64,000 nt of DNA from Micromonospora sp. HK10 (GTDB lineage: Bacteria > Actinomycetota > Actinomycetes > Mycobacteriales > Micromonosporaceae). The position numbers were made by a program, and so were the translations under genes. Location: assembly GCF_000982955.1 (NCBI RefSeq), contig NZ_KQ058828.1:62001-126000 (forward strand), read 5' to 3'. Below are positions 42,709 to 51,847 of this stretch, in pieces. The stretch's first letter is position 1. The number at the start of each line of letters is the position of its first letter. Under the pieces are notes generated by a model, which saw nothing but the letters and a program-made list of their open reading frames with translations, was not told the DNA's origin and searched no databases.

Positions 42709-43482
42709 ATGACGGCATCAGCGCAGTCGGACGAGGGCGTCTCGACAGCAGCCCCGGCCTGGACTCGGCGGCCGGCCAACCTCGCCGCGGCGGTCACGGC
42801 GGAACTGGTGGAACGGATCGTCCGCGGCGTCCACCCGTCGGGTTCGCCACTACCGCCCGAGCCGGTGCTCTGCGAGACCTTCTCGGTCAGCCGCACCGTC
42901 GTCCGCGAGGCGGTGAAGATCCTCCAGGAGAAGGGACTGGTGCAGGTCCGCCAAGGCGCCGGCACCACGGTCACCCCACCGGCCATGTGGAACATGCTCG
43001 ACGAACTCATCCTGGGCGCCACCATCGCCGAGGACGAGAGCCTTGGTGTCCTCGACGACCTGGTCGTGACCCGCCGACTGTTGGAGTCGGACATGGCCAA
43101 CGTCGCCGCCCGACTCGCCGACGACGCGGCCATCGACCAGCTACGCATCCTGGTCGACCGGATGGACGAGCTGGTCGACGACCACGTCGCCTACCACCAG
43201 CACGATCGCGCCTTCCACGACACCGTCATGCAGGCATCGGGCAACCGCATCGCCCGGGCCGTCGTACGCGCCCTGGAGAGCCAGGTGGTCAACACCGCCC
43301 GCTACATGGGTCGCACCGAACGCGCCCTGTGCGTGGCCTCCAACGCCGGCCACCGCCGCGTCTACGAGCGGATCGCCGCGCGCGATCCGGACGGCGCGGC
43401 GGAGGCGATGTTCACCCACATCACCGAGGCATGGGTGGTGCGCCGCCGTGGACCGGGCGACCCGACTCGGCTGCGTCGCTAG
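42709..43482 (+). CDS. GntR-family regulator with FCD domain (importer regulator)
   Basis: A 257-residue FadR/FCD-type regulator. The N-terminal winged helix (about 20-90) shows LVERIVRGVHPSGSPLPPEP and the recognition stretch FSVSRTVVREAVKIL. The helical FCD ligand domain follows, with candidate metal/ligand residues in HDRAFHDTVMQASGN (about 165-178) and MFTHITEAW (about 240). ATG at 42709 is preceded by GGAGG at six bases; upstream in-frame ATGs at 42640-42646 lie in the operator region. It diverges from the sugar importer/enolase operon and ends nine bases from the convergent fucose operon. The ligand is probably a sugar-acid intermediate. Confidence 0.92.
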   Translation: MTASAQSDEGVSTAAPAWTRRPANLAAAVTAELVERIVRGVHPSGSPLPPEPVLCETFSVSRTVVREAVKILQEKGLVQVRQGAGTTVTPPAMWNMLDELILGATIAEDESLGVLDDLVVTRRLLESDMANVAARLADDAAIDQLRILVDRMDELVDDHVAYHQHDRAFHDTVMQASGNRIARAVVRALESQVVNTARYMGRTERALCVASNAGHRRVYERIAARDPDGAAEAMFTHITEAWVVRRRGPGDPTRLRR

Positions 43483-43490
43483 GCGGCCGG

Positions 43491-44246
43491 TCACGACGGG
43501 GCCGGGCGCAGCCGCAGGTGCGTGACGCCGCCGTCCACGTCGAGCGCGGTACCGGTCGTCGAGACCGCCAGCGGTCCGGCGAGATAGGCGATCGCCGCCG
43601 CGACCTCCGCCGGGTCGACCATGCGTCCGGTCGCCTGCCGGCTGTCCAGCGCCGCCTTCTCGGCCACCGGGTCAGCGAACTTCTGCAGCATCCGGTCCAC
43701 GAAGCCGGTGTGGACGGTGCCGGGGCACACGCAGTTGACCCGGATGCCCTCGCGGACGTGGTCCGTGGCCATGGCGAAGGTCAACGCCAGCACCGCGCCC
43801 TTGCTGGCGCTGTAGAGCGCCCGCTGGGGCAGACCGTTGAGCGCGGCGATCGAGCAGACGTTGACGACGGCGGCGTGCTCGGACGCGCGGAGCATCGGCA
43901 GCGCCTCGGCGGTCGCTCGTGCCATTCCCACGACATTCACGTCGAGGACCCGGTGCCATTCTTCGTCGCCGTTGTCCTCCACGGTGCCCACCGCGCTGAC
44001 GCCCGCATTGTTGACCAGGACATCAAGACCGCCATGGGTCTGCTGAATCGTCGCCATCGCCGCGCGTACGGAGGCGCGGTCGGCGACGTCACAGCCGATG
44101 CCGGTGATCCCCGCCGGTACGTCGTCAGGTGCGAGGTCCAGCGCCACCACCCGGGCGCCCCGCGCGGCGAGCAGCTCGGCCGTCGCGCGGCCGATGCCGG
44201 CCGCTCCCCCGGTGACGGCGGCGACCAGGCCGCTGAACTCACCCAT
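43491..44246 (-). CDS. SDR, probable 2-keto-3-deoxy-L-fuconate dehydrogenase
   Basis: A 251-residue classical SDR with TGGAAGIGRA (about residues 12-21), NNAG (about 84), YSASKGA (Tyr about 150, Lys about 154) and PGTVHTGF. An Asp at the end of beta-2 (ALDLAPD) favours NAD+. ATG at 44246 overlaps the stop of the FAH-family gene by one base (TGATG). As the last gene of the operon that holds the fuconate dehydratase, lactonase and hydrolase, it best fits oxidation of 2-keto-3-deoxy-L-fuconate to the 2,4-diketo acid. The KduD-like SDR at 53609 is a rival candidate. The specific reaction is inferred from neighbours. Confidence 0.85.
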   Translation of the reverse strand: MGEFSGLVAAVTGGAAGIGRATAELLAARGARVVALDLAPDDVPAGITGIGCDVADRASVRAAMATIQQTHGGLDVLVNNAGVSAVGTVEDNGDEEWHRVLDVNVVGMARATAEALPMLRASEHAAVVNVCSIAALNGLPQRALYSASKGAVLALTFAMATDHVREGIRVNCVCPGTVHTGFVDRMLQKFADPVAEKAALDSRQATGRMVDPAEVAAAIAYLAGPLAVSTTGTALDVDGGVTHLRLRPAPS

Positions 44247-45097
44247 CACGCCTGCTCGAACGGCTGCCGAGCCGAGCCCAGGCCGGTGATCCCGAGTTCG
44301 ACCACATCGCCCGCGCGCAGATAGGGCTGGTCGGGCAGACCCAGCGCGACGCCGGCGGGAGTGCCGGTGTTGATCAGGTCGCCGGGTTCGAGGATCATGA
44401 ACTGGCTGAGGTACCAGATCAGCTGGTTGACGGGGAAGACCATGTCGGCGGTCGTGCCGTCCTGACGTTGCACGCCGTTCACCGACAGGCTCAGCCGCAG
44501 ATCCTGCGGATCGCCCACCTCGTCGGCGGTCACGAACTCGGGGCCCAGCGGGTTGAAGGTCTCGCAGCTCTTTCCCTTGTCCCACTGGCCGCCGCGTTCG
44601 AGCTGGAACTCGCGCTCCGACACGTCGTGCGAGATCAGATAACCCGCGACGTGCGCGAGGGCGTCATCGGGCGTGTCGAGATAGCGCGCCCGGCGGCCGA
44701 TGACGACGCCGAGTTCCACCTCCCAGTCGGTCTTGGTCGACCCGCGTGGAATCAGCACGGTGTCGAACGGACCGACGACCGTCGCGGGATCCTTCAGGAA
44801 GACGACCGGCTCGGTGGGGATCGCGGCGCCGGTCTCGGCGGCGTGGTCGCGGTAGTTGAGCCCGATACAGACGATCTTGCCAGGCCGGGAGATCGGCGCG
44901 CCGACACGGAGGTCCGCCGCGCCGTCGAGAGGCTGGAGCGAGCTGGCGGCCACGGCCTCGGCGGTCCGTTCGAGGCCACCGGAGGTGAAGAAGGCGGGGC
45001 CGATGTCCTCGGTGATCGGGCGCAGATCCAGGCGTTTGCCGTCGAGGACGACGGTGGGGACTTCTCTGCTCGCCGGTCCGAGGCGTGCGAGCCGCAT
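44246..45097 (-). CDS. FAH-family hydrolase, probable 2,4-diketo-3-deoxy-L-fuconate hydrolase
   Basis: A 283-residue fumarylacetoacetate-hydrolase-fold enzyme. Landmarks are CIGLNYRDHAAE (about 78-89), PVVFLKDPATVVGP, the metal-binding DWEVELGVVIG (about 124-134) with its Glu and Asp residues, SHDVSEREFQ, and INTGTPAGVALG near the end. In the established non-phosphorylated L-fucose and L-rhamnose pathways this family cleaves the 2,4-diketo-3-deoxy acid to pyruvate and L-lactate, and the neighbours supply the preceding steps. ATG at 45097 has AAGGAG five bases upstream. It is 18 bases after the mutarotase and overlaps the SDR by one base. Confidence 0.9.
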   Translation of the reverse strand: MRLARLGPASREVPTVVLDGKRLDLRPITEDIGPAFFTSGGLERTAEAVAASSLQPLDGAADLRVGAPISRPGKIVCIGLNYRDHAAETGAAIPTEPVVFLKDPATVVGPFDTVLIPRGSTKTDWEVELGVVIGRRARYLDTPDDALAHVAGYLISHDVSEREFQLERGGQWDKGKSCETFNPLGPEFVTADEVGDPQDLRLSLSVNGVQRQDGTTADMVFPVNQLIWYLSQFMILEPGDLINTGTPAGVALGLPDQPYLRAGDVVELGITGLGSARQPFEQA

Positions 45098-45115
45098 GGC
45101 ATCTCCTTGGGGGCG

Positions 45116-45526
45116 TCAGGGGTGGGCCGGAGGAGCACCGACGGTCGGCGGTTGGCTCAGCCCGGTGCCGGGTGTCAGGTTCGGTCCGGTGGGCGGTGCG
45201 GGCTCGGTGAGGTGCCACACCTGCTGCATCGAAGCCCACCACTGCCCGGATTCGGGATCGGCCAGCGACTGCTGGCAGGGATCGGTCAGTTCCCACCATT
45301 GCTGGGTGTGCGGGTCGGCCGCGATCCGGGCCTGATCGGCGTCATGGTCGTCACCGACGTACTCGTAGTAGCCGAACAGCAGATCGCCGTGCAGGAAGAT
45401 CGTGTAGTTGCGGATGTTGGCGGCCAACAGCGCCTGTTCCACCTCTGGCCATACCGCGGCGTGCAGCCGCAGGTAGCTGTCCCGATGTTCGGGGCGCAGC
45501 CGGATGACGGAGCCGTAGCGCTGCAC
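45116..45526 (-). CDS. L-rhamnose/L-fucose mutarotase-like protein
   Basis: A 136-residue dimeric ferredoxin-fold protein of the RhaM family, which interconverts alpha and beta anomers of a deoxysugar. Family signatures are QRYGSVIRLRPEHRD at the N-terminus, YLRLHAAVWPEV (catalytic His about 23) and the Trp pair in QQWWELTDP; the last 40 residues are a Pro-rich extension not seen in the usual about 104-residue family. I favour GTG at 45526 because GAAGG lies seven bases upstream and it gives the normal family start; a TTG at 45565 would add 13 residues. Lies between lactonase and hydrolase genes, so L-fucose is the likely sugar. Confidence 0.87.
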   Translation of the reverse strand: MQRYGSVIRLRPEHRDSYLRLHAAVWPEVEQALLAANIRNYTIFLHGDLLFGYYEYVGDDHDADQARIAADPHTQQWWELTDPCQQSLADPESGQWWASMQQVWHLTEPAPPTGPNLTPGTGLSQPPTVGAPPAHP

Positions 45527-45608
45527 CCCACGGCCTTCCGGGTCGGTCTGTCGATACGTACTCAAGGGCGCGCTCCGAGGCTCACCGGGCGGGGCGGAAG
45601 TGGTCGGG

Positions 45609-46469
45609 TCACGATTGCGGCGGTGGGGGTGGCAGCCGATAGATGCGCCGCGCGGTCTGGTGCCAGATCGCCCGTCGTTCGCTCTCGCTACAACCGGTAA
45701 GCAGCTCGGCGACCAGGTCGATCCAGCGCTGGTAGGTGGTGGCGAGCAGGCAGACCGGCCAGTCGGAGCCGAACATCAACCGGTCGGGGCCGAAGACCTC
45801 CAGGGCGTGCGCGACGGCGGGCTCGACGTCCCGGCGGGTCCAGGTGCGCCAGTCCGCCTCGGTGACCAGGCCGGACAGCTTGGCCGTCACATTCGGCAGC
45901 CCGGCCATGGTCCGCAGGTCGCGGGCCCAGTCGTGCAGATCCCCGTCGGCCAGTGGCGGTTTGCCGAGATGGTCCAGCACGAAGGACACCTGTGGCAGGT
46001 CGGCGGCGAGGCGGGTCGCCGCCGGGAGCTGGTGATGCCGGATCACCAGGTCGAACACGATTCCCGCGTCGGCGGTCGCGGCGATGGCTCGCCGGATGGC
46101 GGTCCGGTCGAGGAAGGCCGGGTCGGATTCGCCCTGGACCAGGTGTCGGACGCCGACGAGGCTGCCGCCGGCTGTCATCTTCTGGATGGCCTGGGGCGCG
46201 TCGTCCGCGGTGATGTCGAGCCAGCCGACGACACCGACGATGAGGTCGCTGGCGGCGGCCGTGTCCAGCAGGTCGGCCGTCTCGGCCGCGGAGTGGATGG
46301 CCTGGACCACCACCGTCTGGGTGACACCGGTGGCCCGGGCGGCCGCGGCGAGGTCGGCCGGGCCGAAGTCGGCGTCGATGGCGCTCATCGAATGCGGGTC
46401 TATCCAGGGCTGCGGGTGGCGGCTCCGGTCCCACAGGTGGTGGTGGGCATCGACGATGTCAGTTTCCAC
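45609..46469 (-). CDS. Amidohydrolase-family lactonase, probable L-fuconolactonase
   Basis: A 286-residue amidohydrolase-2 family protein. It opens with DIVDAHHHLWD (metal His), has VVQAIHSAAET (about 58), a mid-barrel VLDHLGKPP (about 170) and a C-terminal MFGSDWPVC (metal Asp about 240), the set seen in L-fuconolactonase and L-rhamnonolactonase. The reaction opens the aldonolactone made by the sugar dehydrogenase. GTG at 46469 with GGGAGG four bases upstream; the longer open frame to 46844 lies opposite the permease's 3' end and has no coding signal. Fifth gene of the fucose operon. Confidence 0.9.
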   Translation of the reverse strand: METDIVDAHHHLWDRSRHPQPWIDPHSMSAIDADFGPADLAAAARATGVTQTVVVQAIHSAAETADLLDTAAASDLIVGVVGWLDITADDAPQAIQKMTAGGSLVGVRHLVQGESDPAFLDRTAIRRAIAATADAGIVFDLVIRHHQLPAATRLAADLPQVSFVLDHLGKPPLADGDLHDWARDLRTMAGLPNVTAKLSGLVTEADWRTWTRRDVEPAVAHALEVFGPDRLMFGSDWPVCLLATTYQRWIDLVAELLTGCSESERRAIWHQTARRIYRLPPPPPQS

Positions 46470-46522
46470 GTCGCCTCCCTCGTCATCGGGATCCTGGCTG
46501 GTGGTGCGCGGGCTCGGGACGG

Positions 46523-47569
46523 CTACTCGTGGGCCTTGCCACCGGTTATGCGGGAAACGACCAGCGCGACCAGGATGATGGCGCCGTTCAGGGCGCCGAT
46601 CCACTGCGCCGGCACGCCGGCGAGGGTCAACACGTTCTGGATCATGAACAGCAGCAGGATGCCGGTGAACGCGCCGAACATGGTGCCTTTGCCACCGTTG
46701 AGGCTGACGCCGCCGATGACCGCGGCGGCGAAGACGGTGAAGATGGCGCCGTTGCCTTGGGAGGCCGCGACGGAGGCGAGGCGGCCGGAGAGCAGGAGAC
46801 CGCCCAGCGCGGCCAGGACACTGGCGATGATCAGCGCGGCCCACAGCACGCGGTCGGTGCGGATACCGGCGGCCTTCGCGGCGTCGACGTTGCCGCCGAT
46901 CGCGTACAGCGAACGACCGAAGCCGGTGTAGCCGAGCAGCACGATCCCGGCGGCGAAGAGGGCGAGGCAGATCCAGATGGACGCCGGAACTCCGAGCCAG
47001 ACGGCGGTACCGAGATACATCATCGACTCGGGCAGGTTGAAGAAGGTCTGGCCGCCGGAGATCCCGGTCAGCAGGCCGCGTAGGACGATGAGCATGCCCA
47101 GGGTGACGATGAACCCGTGCAGCCCGAACCGGACGATCAGCGCGGCGTTGGCGATCCCGATGAGCGCGCCCACCAGCAGGGTGATCGGGATCGACCAGGC
47201 GCCGGAGAGCAGCCCTGTCCCATGGCCGGCTCCGACCGCGACGGTCAACCAGGCTGCGACGCCCGGAGCCAGGCCGAACGTCGACTCCAGCGACAGGTCC
47301 ATCTTGCCGGCCACCAGGACGATCGTCTGGGCCAGCACCAGCAGCGCGATCTCCGACATGGTCTGCGCGATGTTGATGAGGTTGTCCGGTTGCAGGAAGA
47401 CCGAGTTGATGATCTGGCCGACAATCGCGATGAGCACGATCGCGGGAACCAGGGCGAGGTCTCGCAGCCGCGCGATGGCGAGCTTGCCGACCCGCCGACC
47501 GGACGGTGGGCCGGCCGCCACGGCCTCGCCGCCGGCGGCCGCATTCGCGCTCGTCATGGTCTCAGGCAT
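46523..47569 (-). CDS. Ribose-type sugar ABC transporter permease
   Basis: A 348-residue RbsC-like permease with eight to ten hydrophobic segments from residue 28 to 342. Family motifs are VLVAGKMDLSLESTFGLAPG (about 85-103, where many relatives have GGIDLS), and GGVSLNGGKGTMFGAF (about 285-300). The ATG at 47569 overlaps the ATPase gene by eight bases; an in-frame ATG at 47557 would start after that stop. Channel of the importer in the fucose operon. Confidence 0.93.
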   Translation of the reverse strand: MPETMTSANAAAGGEAVAAGPPSGRRVGKLAIARLRDLALVPAIVLIAIVGQIINSVFLQPDNLINIAQTMSEIALLVLAQTIVLVAGKMDLSLESTFGLAPGVAAWLTVAVGAGHGTGLLSGAWSIPITLLVGALIGIANAALIVRFGLHGFIVTLGMLIVLRGLLTGISGGQTFFNLPESMMYLGTAVWLGVPASIWICLALFAAGIVLLGYTGFGRSLYAIGGNVDAAKAAGIRTDRVLWAALIIASVLAALGGLLLSGRLASVAASQGNGAIFTVFAAAVIGGVSLNGGKGTMFGAFTGILLLFMIQNVLTLAGVPAQWIGALNGAIILVALVVSRITGGKAHE

Positions 47570-49130
47570 CGACGGTCAGTCCTTCCATGGCGGCTACGAG
47601 GTCGTGGTCACGCCAGCCCGTGGGCATCTCCGCGACGATGCGGCCCTGGAACATCACCAGGACGCGGTCGCAGATCCGTAGGTCGTCGAGTTCGTCGGAG
47701 GCGACCAGGACACCGGTGCCGGCATCAGCCACCTCGTCGACCTTGTTGAGGAGGAACTCTTTGGAGCGCACGTCGACACCCGCCGTCGGCGTGACGAGCA
47801 CCAGTACGCGAGGGTCGTTGGCCAGGGCACGAGCCATCACGACCTTCTGCTGGTTGCCGCCGGAGAGCCCGGACACCTGCAGGTCCGGGCCAGGGGTCTT
47901 GATGGCCAGATCGTCGATCAGGCGGTTGGCGACCGCGTCCCGGCGGTGGGCGCTCAGGAAACCGGCCCGGCCGAGCCGGTCCGGGATGGTCAGGGTGGCG
48001 TTGTCCGCGATCGACATACCCGGCACCAGGCCCTGGTGGTGCCGGTCCTGCGGCACGAATCCGACGCCCGCCGCCAGGGCGGCGCTGACGTCACCAGGGC
48101 GGGGTCGGTGACCGCCGACGGTGACCGTGCCCGTGTCGGGGGCGCGAAGTCCGACGACCGATTCGGCGACCGCTGTCCTGCCGCTGCCACCGGCGCCGGC
48201 CAGGCCGACGATCTCGCCCGACCGGACCTGGAACGACACGTCCGCGTAGCTGCCGTTCATCCCCAGCTGGGAAACCTCGAGGACCACCTCGACAGGTCCG
48301 GCCGGCGCGGTGCGGGTGGGTGCCGCTCGCAGCGCCGCGGCTTCGCCGGTCATCGCGGCAACCAGGTCGTTGCGGGGCAGGCCGGCGACCGGAGCGGTGA
48401 TGATGTGCCGGGCGTCGCGGAAGACCGTCACCACGTCGCAGATCTCGTAGATCTCCTGCAGGTGATGGCTGATGAACAGGAACGTGACGCCCTGCTGCTG
48501 CAGGTCCCGGATGTGGTCGAACAGGCGGGCGATCGCGGCCGCGTCGAGTTGGGCGGTGGGCTCGTCCAGCACGATGAACCGGGCACCGAACGACAACGCC
48601 CGGGCGATCTCCACGAACTGTCGCTGCTCGACGCTGAGGTCGCCGGCTCGGCTGTCGACATCGACGTCAACGGACCACAGGGCCAGCAGCTCTCGGGCGC
48701 GCTGACGCAGGGCACGCCAGTTGATCAACCCACTGCGGCCGCGGTCGTACCGGTTCAGCAGGAGGTTCTCCGCCACCGTCAGCTCGGGAATGATGGTGGA
48801 CTTCTGGTAGACGCAGGCGACCCGCTGCCGCCACGCGTCGCGGTCGGACAGCCGCGGTGCGTCCGCCCCGGCGAACCGGATCTGACCCGCGTCCGCTGCC
48901 TGCAGACCGGTCAGGATCGACACCAGGGTCGACTTTCCCGCGCCGTTGCGGCCCACCAGCGCGTGGGTCTCGCCGCTGAGCACGCTGATCCGGGCCTGGT
49001 CGAGCGCCACCGTCGAGCCGTACCGCTTGCTGATGTCGATCGCCTCCGCCACGGGCGGGCCCGACCGGGCCCGCCCGTCGCCATTGCGGGCCGGTGACGA
49101 GCGTGGGGAGGACTGCCCGCTACCGTTCAT
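47562..49130 (-). CDS. Ribose-type sugar ABC transporter ATP-binding protein
   Basis: A 522-residue double-ATPase subunit (RbsA/MglA type). The first domain is complete: Walker A GRNGAGKST (about 62-70), signature LSVEQRQFVEIARAL (about 162) and Walker B FIVLDEPTAQLD (about 185). The second is degenerate: GAGGSGRTAVAE replaces Walker A, the signature LSGGNQQKVVMARAL is intact, and Walker B reads VLVLVTPTAGVD, so the Asp and catalytic Glu of the usual LDEP are Val and Thr. A degenerate second Walker A is common in this family; loss of the DE pair is less usual. ATG at 49130; N-terminal 25 residues are a Ser/Arg-rich extension. Confidence 0.93.
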   Translation of the reverse strand: MNGSGQSSPRSSPARNGDGRARSGPPVAEAIDISKRYGSTVALDQARISVLSGETHALVGRNGAGKSTLVSILTGLQAADAGQIRFAGADAPRLSDRDAWRQRVACVYQKSTIIPELTVAENLLLNRYDRGRSGLINWRALRQRARELLALWSVDVDVDSRAGDLSVEQRQFVEIARALSFGARFIVLDEPTAQLDAAAIARLFDHIRDLQQQGVTFLFISHHLQEIYEICDVVTVFRDARHIITAPVAGLPRNDLVAAMTGEAAALRAAPTRTAPAGPVEVVLEVSQLGMNGSYADVSFQVRSGEIVGLAGAGGSGRTAVAESVVGLRAPDTGTVTVGGHRPRPGDVSAALAAGVGFVPQDRHHQGLVPGMSIADNATLTIPDRLGRAGFLSAHRRDAVANRLIDDLAIKTPGPDLQVSGLSGGNQQKVVMARALANDPRVLVLVTPTAGVDVRSKEFLLNKVDEVADAGTGVLVASDELDDLRICDRVLVMFQGRIVAEMPTGWRDHDLVAAMEGLTVDA

Positions 49131-49157
49131 GGGCGGATGTCTCCTTCGGAGCCGAAG

Positions 49158-50219
49158 TCAGCCGATGTTGTTGCCCCAGAGGGACTTGTCGTCGGGCTTG
49201 AGGCTGGCCACGCCGCCGTACGTGCCGCCGTCGAGCGTGACCAGCGGCGCCGAGAGCTGGTCCTCCAGCAGGCCCGGGCGGACCTGGACGATCTTGCTGT
49301 CGTGGTCGGTGGCACCGGCCTGGAAGGTTTTGCCGTCGATGGCTGCCTTGAGGTAGTACAGGGCGTACTTGGCGTACAGGTCCGCGGGCTGGGAGACGGT
49401 GGCGTCGATGTTCCCGGCGGTGATGTCCTGCAGCTCCTTGGGGATGCCGTCGTTGGAGACCACGAAGATGTGCTTGGGGTCGTCCGGCGGGGTGAGCCGG
49501 TTGCGCTGCTTGAGCAGTTGCAGGGTCCCGGCCAGGGCAAAGCTGGACTGCATGTAGACGCCCTTGATGTCCGGGTGCTCGGTCAGCCGGATCTGCAGCT
49601 TCTGGGAGGCGAGCGCCCCGTCCCAGTTGGTGGCCTCGCCGAAGACGGTGATGCCGGGGTAGTTCTGCTTCATGCACTCGTTGAACGCCTCGGTGCGGTC
49701 CCGCCCGTTGATGGAGGCCAGGTCGCCCTGCAACATGACCACCTTGCCGGTGCCCTTGAGCTTGGTACCGAGGAAGTGGCACGCCTTCTCACCGTAGGCG
49801 CGGTTGTCCGCCCGCACGACCATGAACACGTCTCCCTGGTCAGGGCGGGTGTCGACGGTGACGACGGGGATCTTCTTACTGGCCAGGCTCTGCAGGGTGG
49901 GCGCGATCGCGGCCGTGTCCTGGGGCGCCATGGCGATGCCCTTGACCCCCTGGCTGATCAGCGACTGGACGTTGGAGGCCAGCTTCGCCACGTCGTTCTG
50001 GGAGTTGGTCGTCTTCAGCTCCAGGCCCAGCTCCTGGCCGGACTGCGGTACGTACTTGATGTAGGAGTTCCAGAAGTCGGTGTCCGAACGCGGGTAGTCG
50101 ACGCCGACGACTGCGGCGCCGCCGCTCCCGGTGGATGGTTTGTCGCCGCCACACGCGGTCAGCAGCAGCGCCGCGGACATGACGAGGGCGGCGGCTGAGG
50201 CGGTCCTTCTCGGTTTCAT
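49158..50219 (-). CDS. Ribose-type sugar-binding lipoprotein
   Basis: A 353-residue periplasmic-binding-protein-like (RbsB family) lipoprotein. The signal ends in the lipobox LLTACGG (Cys about 23), followed by a Ser/Gly/Thr linker and the type-I fold, with [28 protein letters not shown] (about 97-109) and [13 protein letters not shown]. The last 45 residues read [11 protein letters not shown] and [16 protein letters not shown] at 50219 overlaps the dehydratase stop by four bases (ATGA). Second gene of the fucose operon; L-fucose is the inferred ligand. Confidence 0.94.
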   Translation of the reverse strand: MKPRRTASAAALVMSAALLLTACGGDKPSTGSGGAAVVGVDYPRSDTDFWNSYIKYVPQSGQELGLELKTTNSQNDVAKLASNVQSLISQGVKGIAMAPQDTAAIAPTLQSLASKKIPVVTVDTRPDQGDVFMVVRADNRAYGEKACHFLGTKLKGTGKVVMLQGDLASINGRDRTEAFNECMKQNYPGITVFGEATNWDGALASQKLQIRLTEHPDIKGVYMQSSFALAGTLQLLKQRNRLTPPDDPKHIFVVSNDGIPKELQDITAGNIDATVSQPADLYAKYALYYLKAAIDGKTFQAGATDHDSKIVQVRPGLLEDQLSAPLVTLDGGTYGGVASLKPDDKSLWGNNIG

Positions 50220-51568
50220 CGCGGCTCCTGTTCGGACGGCCTTCGAAGAGGGACGTGGAGGTGCTCGGATCCCGCGCGGTTCCAGCGCGGGCCGTTCGGG
50301 TAGCGGTACGCGGTGACCGACTCCGGGTGCATCTGGGCACCCATACCGGGTGCCCGCGGCGCGAGATAGCGCCCCGCGCGGACGGTCACCGGGTCGACGA
50401 AGTGCTGGTGCAGGTGGTCGACATACTCGATGAACCGGTCATCGGTGCTGCCACTGACGGCGACGTAGTCGAACATCGCCAGATGCTGGACCATCTCGCA
50501 CAGGCCCACCCCACCGGCGTGCGGACACACGGGCACGCCGTACTTGGCCGCCAGCAGCAGGATCGCGATGTTCTCGTTGACGCCGGCCACCCGGGTCGCG
50601 TCCAGTTGCAGCACATCGATCGCCTGCGCCTGCAGCAACTGCTTGAACATGACCTGGTTGTGGCAGTGCTCGCCGGTGGCCACCTTGATCGGCGCCACCG
50701 CCCGCCGGATCGTGGCGTGGCCCAGGATGTCGTCGGGTGAGGTCGGTTCCTCGATCCAGTACGGGTCGTAGGACGCGAGGGATCTCAACCAGTCGATCGC
50801 CTGATCGACTCCCCAGGCCTGATTGGCGTCGACGGCGATCCGCACCGCCGGGCCCACGGCGTCGCGGGCCAGTCCCATCCGCCGGACGTCGGCGGCGTTG
50901 TCCGCGCCGACCTTCAGCTTGATCAGGTGGAACCCGTCGGCCACCGCTTCCGTGGCCAGCCGCACCAGCTTCTCGTCGGTGTAGCCGAGCCAGCCCGGCG
51001 TGGTGGTGTAGGCCGGATAGCCCTCGGCGAGCAACCGCTGCTGCCGCTCGGCTCGGCCGGCCTGGGCATGATGCAGGATGTCCAGCGCCTCGTCCGGGGT
51101 GAGCGCGTCGCGCAGGTACCTGAAGTCGATCATGCTCACCAGCTGCGCCGGCGGCATCTCGGCCAGCAACCGCCACAGCGGTTTGCCCTCCCGGCGCGCG
51201 TACAGATCCCAGGCCGCGTTCACGATCGCCCCGGCGGCCATGTGGATGACGCCCTTGTGCGGGCCGAGCCAGCGCATCTGGCTGTCCCCGGTCATCCTGG
51301 CCGAGAAGCCCCGGAGGTCACCGAGGACCTCGTCGACCGGCAGTCCGAGCACCAGCGGTGCCAGCGCCTGGACGGCGGCCTGCTGGACGTCGTTGCCCCG
51401 CCCCACCGTGAAGGCCAGCGCGAACCCCTGCGCGCCGGCGCTGGTGCGCAGGGTCACGTACGTCGCCGAGTAGTCCGGCTCCGGGTTCATCGCGTCGGAC
51501 CCGTCCAGCTCCTGGGAGGTGGGAAACCGGACATCGACCGCCTCGATCGCGCTGATCACCTCGGTCAC
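50216..51568 (-). CDS. fucD: L-fuconate dehydratase
   Basis: A 450-residue enolase-superfamily enzyme that dehydrates L-fuconate to 2-keto-3-deoxy-L-fuconate. It shows the hallmarks of the characterised L-fuconate dehydratase branch: [33 protein letters not shown] (about 180-196), the catalytic KLKVG lysines (about 215-219), metal ligands in AVDANQAW (about 246), [10 protein letters not shown] (about 272) and ATGEHCHN (about 299), and the catalytic His in CPHAGGVGL (about 350). I chose GTG at 51568 (GAGG nine bases upstream), which gives the normal family length; the frame stays open to 51631. First gene of the eight-gene fucose operon and divergent from a GntR/FCD regulator. The enzyme assignment is strong for a sequence-only call. 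Confidence 0.92.
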   Translation of the reverse strand: MTEVISAIEAVDVRFPTSQELDGSDAMNPEPDYSATYVTLRTSAGAQGFALAFTVGRGNDVQQAAVQALAPLVLGLPVDEVLGDLRGFSARMTGDSQMRWLGPHKGVIHMAAGAIVNAAWDLYARREGKPLWRLLAEMPPAQLVSMIDFRYLRDALTPDEALDILHHAQAGRAERQQRLLAEGYPAYTTTPGWLGYTDEKLVRLATEAVADGFHLIKLKVGADNAADVRRMGLARDAVGPAVRIAVDANQAWGVDQAIDWLRSLASYDPYWIEEPTSPDDILGHATIRRAVAPIKVATGEHCHNQVMFKQLLQAQAIDVLQLDATRVAGVNENIAILLLAAKYGVPVCPHAGGVGLCEMVQHLAMFDYVAVSGSTDDRFIEYVDHLHQHFVDPVTVRAGRYLAPRAPGMGAQMHPESVTAYRYPNGPRWNRAGSEHLHVPLRRPSEQEPR

Positions 51569-51639
51569 CGCACCCCACCTCGTCCATTCGCTGAGCCTGC
51601 CGGCGGTGGTCTCGTCATCCGCCGGTAACACGCGTGCCG

Positions 51640-51774
51640 TGGGATGTCTTTATAAGCCCGTCCCAAGGGCCGCGTCTATACGCCGACCGGAACATGGGGA
51701 ACCATGGGGAATTCTGGCGATCCTGCCCGATACCGCGAGGCGTGGCGACGTCCCACGTGTTCCCAGACATGGGA
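51640..51774. promoter_or_regulatory. TGGGA/TCCCA half-site array in the fucose divergent region
   Basis: Multiple related half-sites in the 279-base gap: TGGGA (51640-51644) with TCCCA (51661-51665), two ATGGGGA copies ten bases apart (51694-51700, 51704-51710), TCCCA at 51751 and the compact palindrome TCCCA-N4-TGGGA (51761-51774). This density suggests several dimers of the adjacent GntR/FCD regulator bind here, controlling both divergent operons. Confidence 0.6.
51649..51678 (-). promoter_or_regulatory. Predicted promoter of the fucose operon
   Basis: On the minus strand, TAGACG (51678-51673), an 18-base spacer and TATAAA (51654-51649). The TTGGGA half-site lies in the spacer, so the promoter would be blocked by a bound regulator. 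Rated as a prediction only. Confidence 0.45.
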
Positions 51775-51847
51775 TCACCTGTTAGGTTTGCCCCCGCCAC
51801 CACCTGCTGTCCGCTGGGCGAGCGGAACCCGACCGAGGGGTCCCGAC

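Noticed and set aside
43571..44585. A longer SDR start extending over the FAH-family gene
   Set aside because: The extra residues are out of phase with the FAH gene, lack conserved SDR sequence, and the ATG at 44246 precedes the Rossmann motif at the normal distance.
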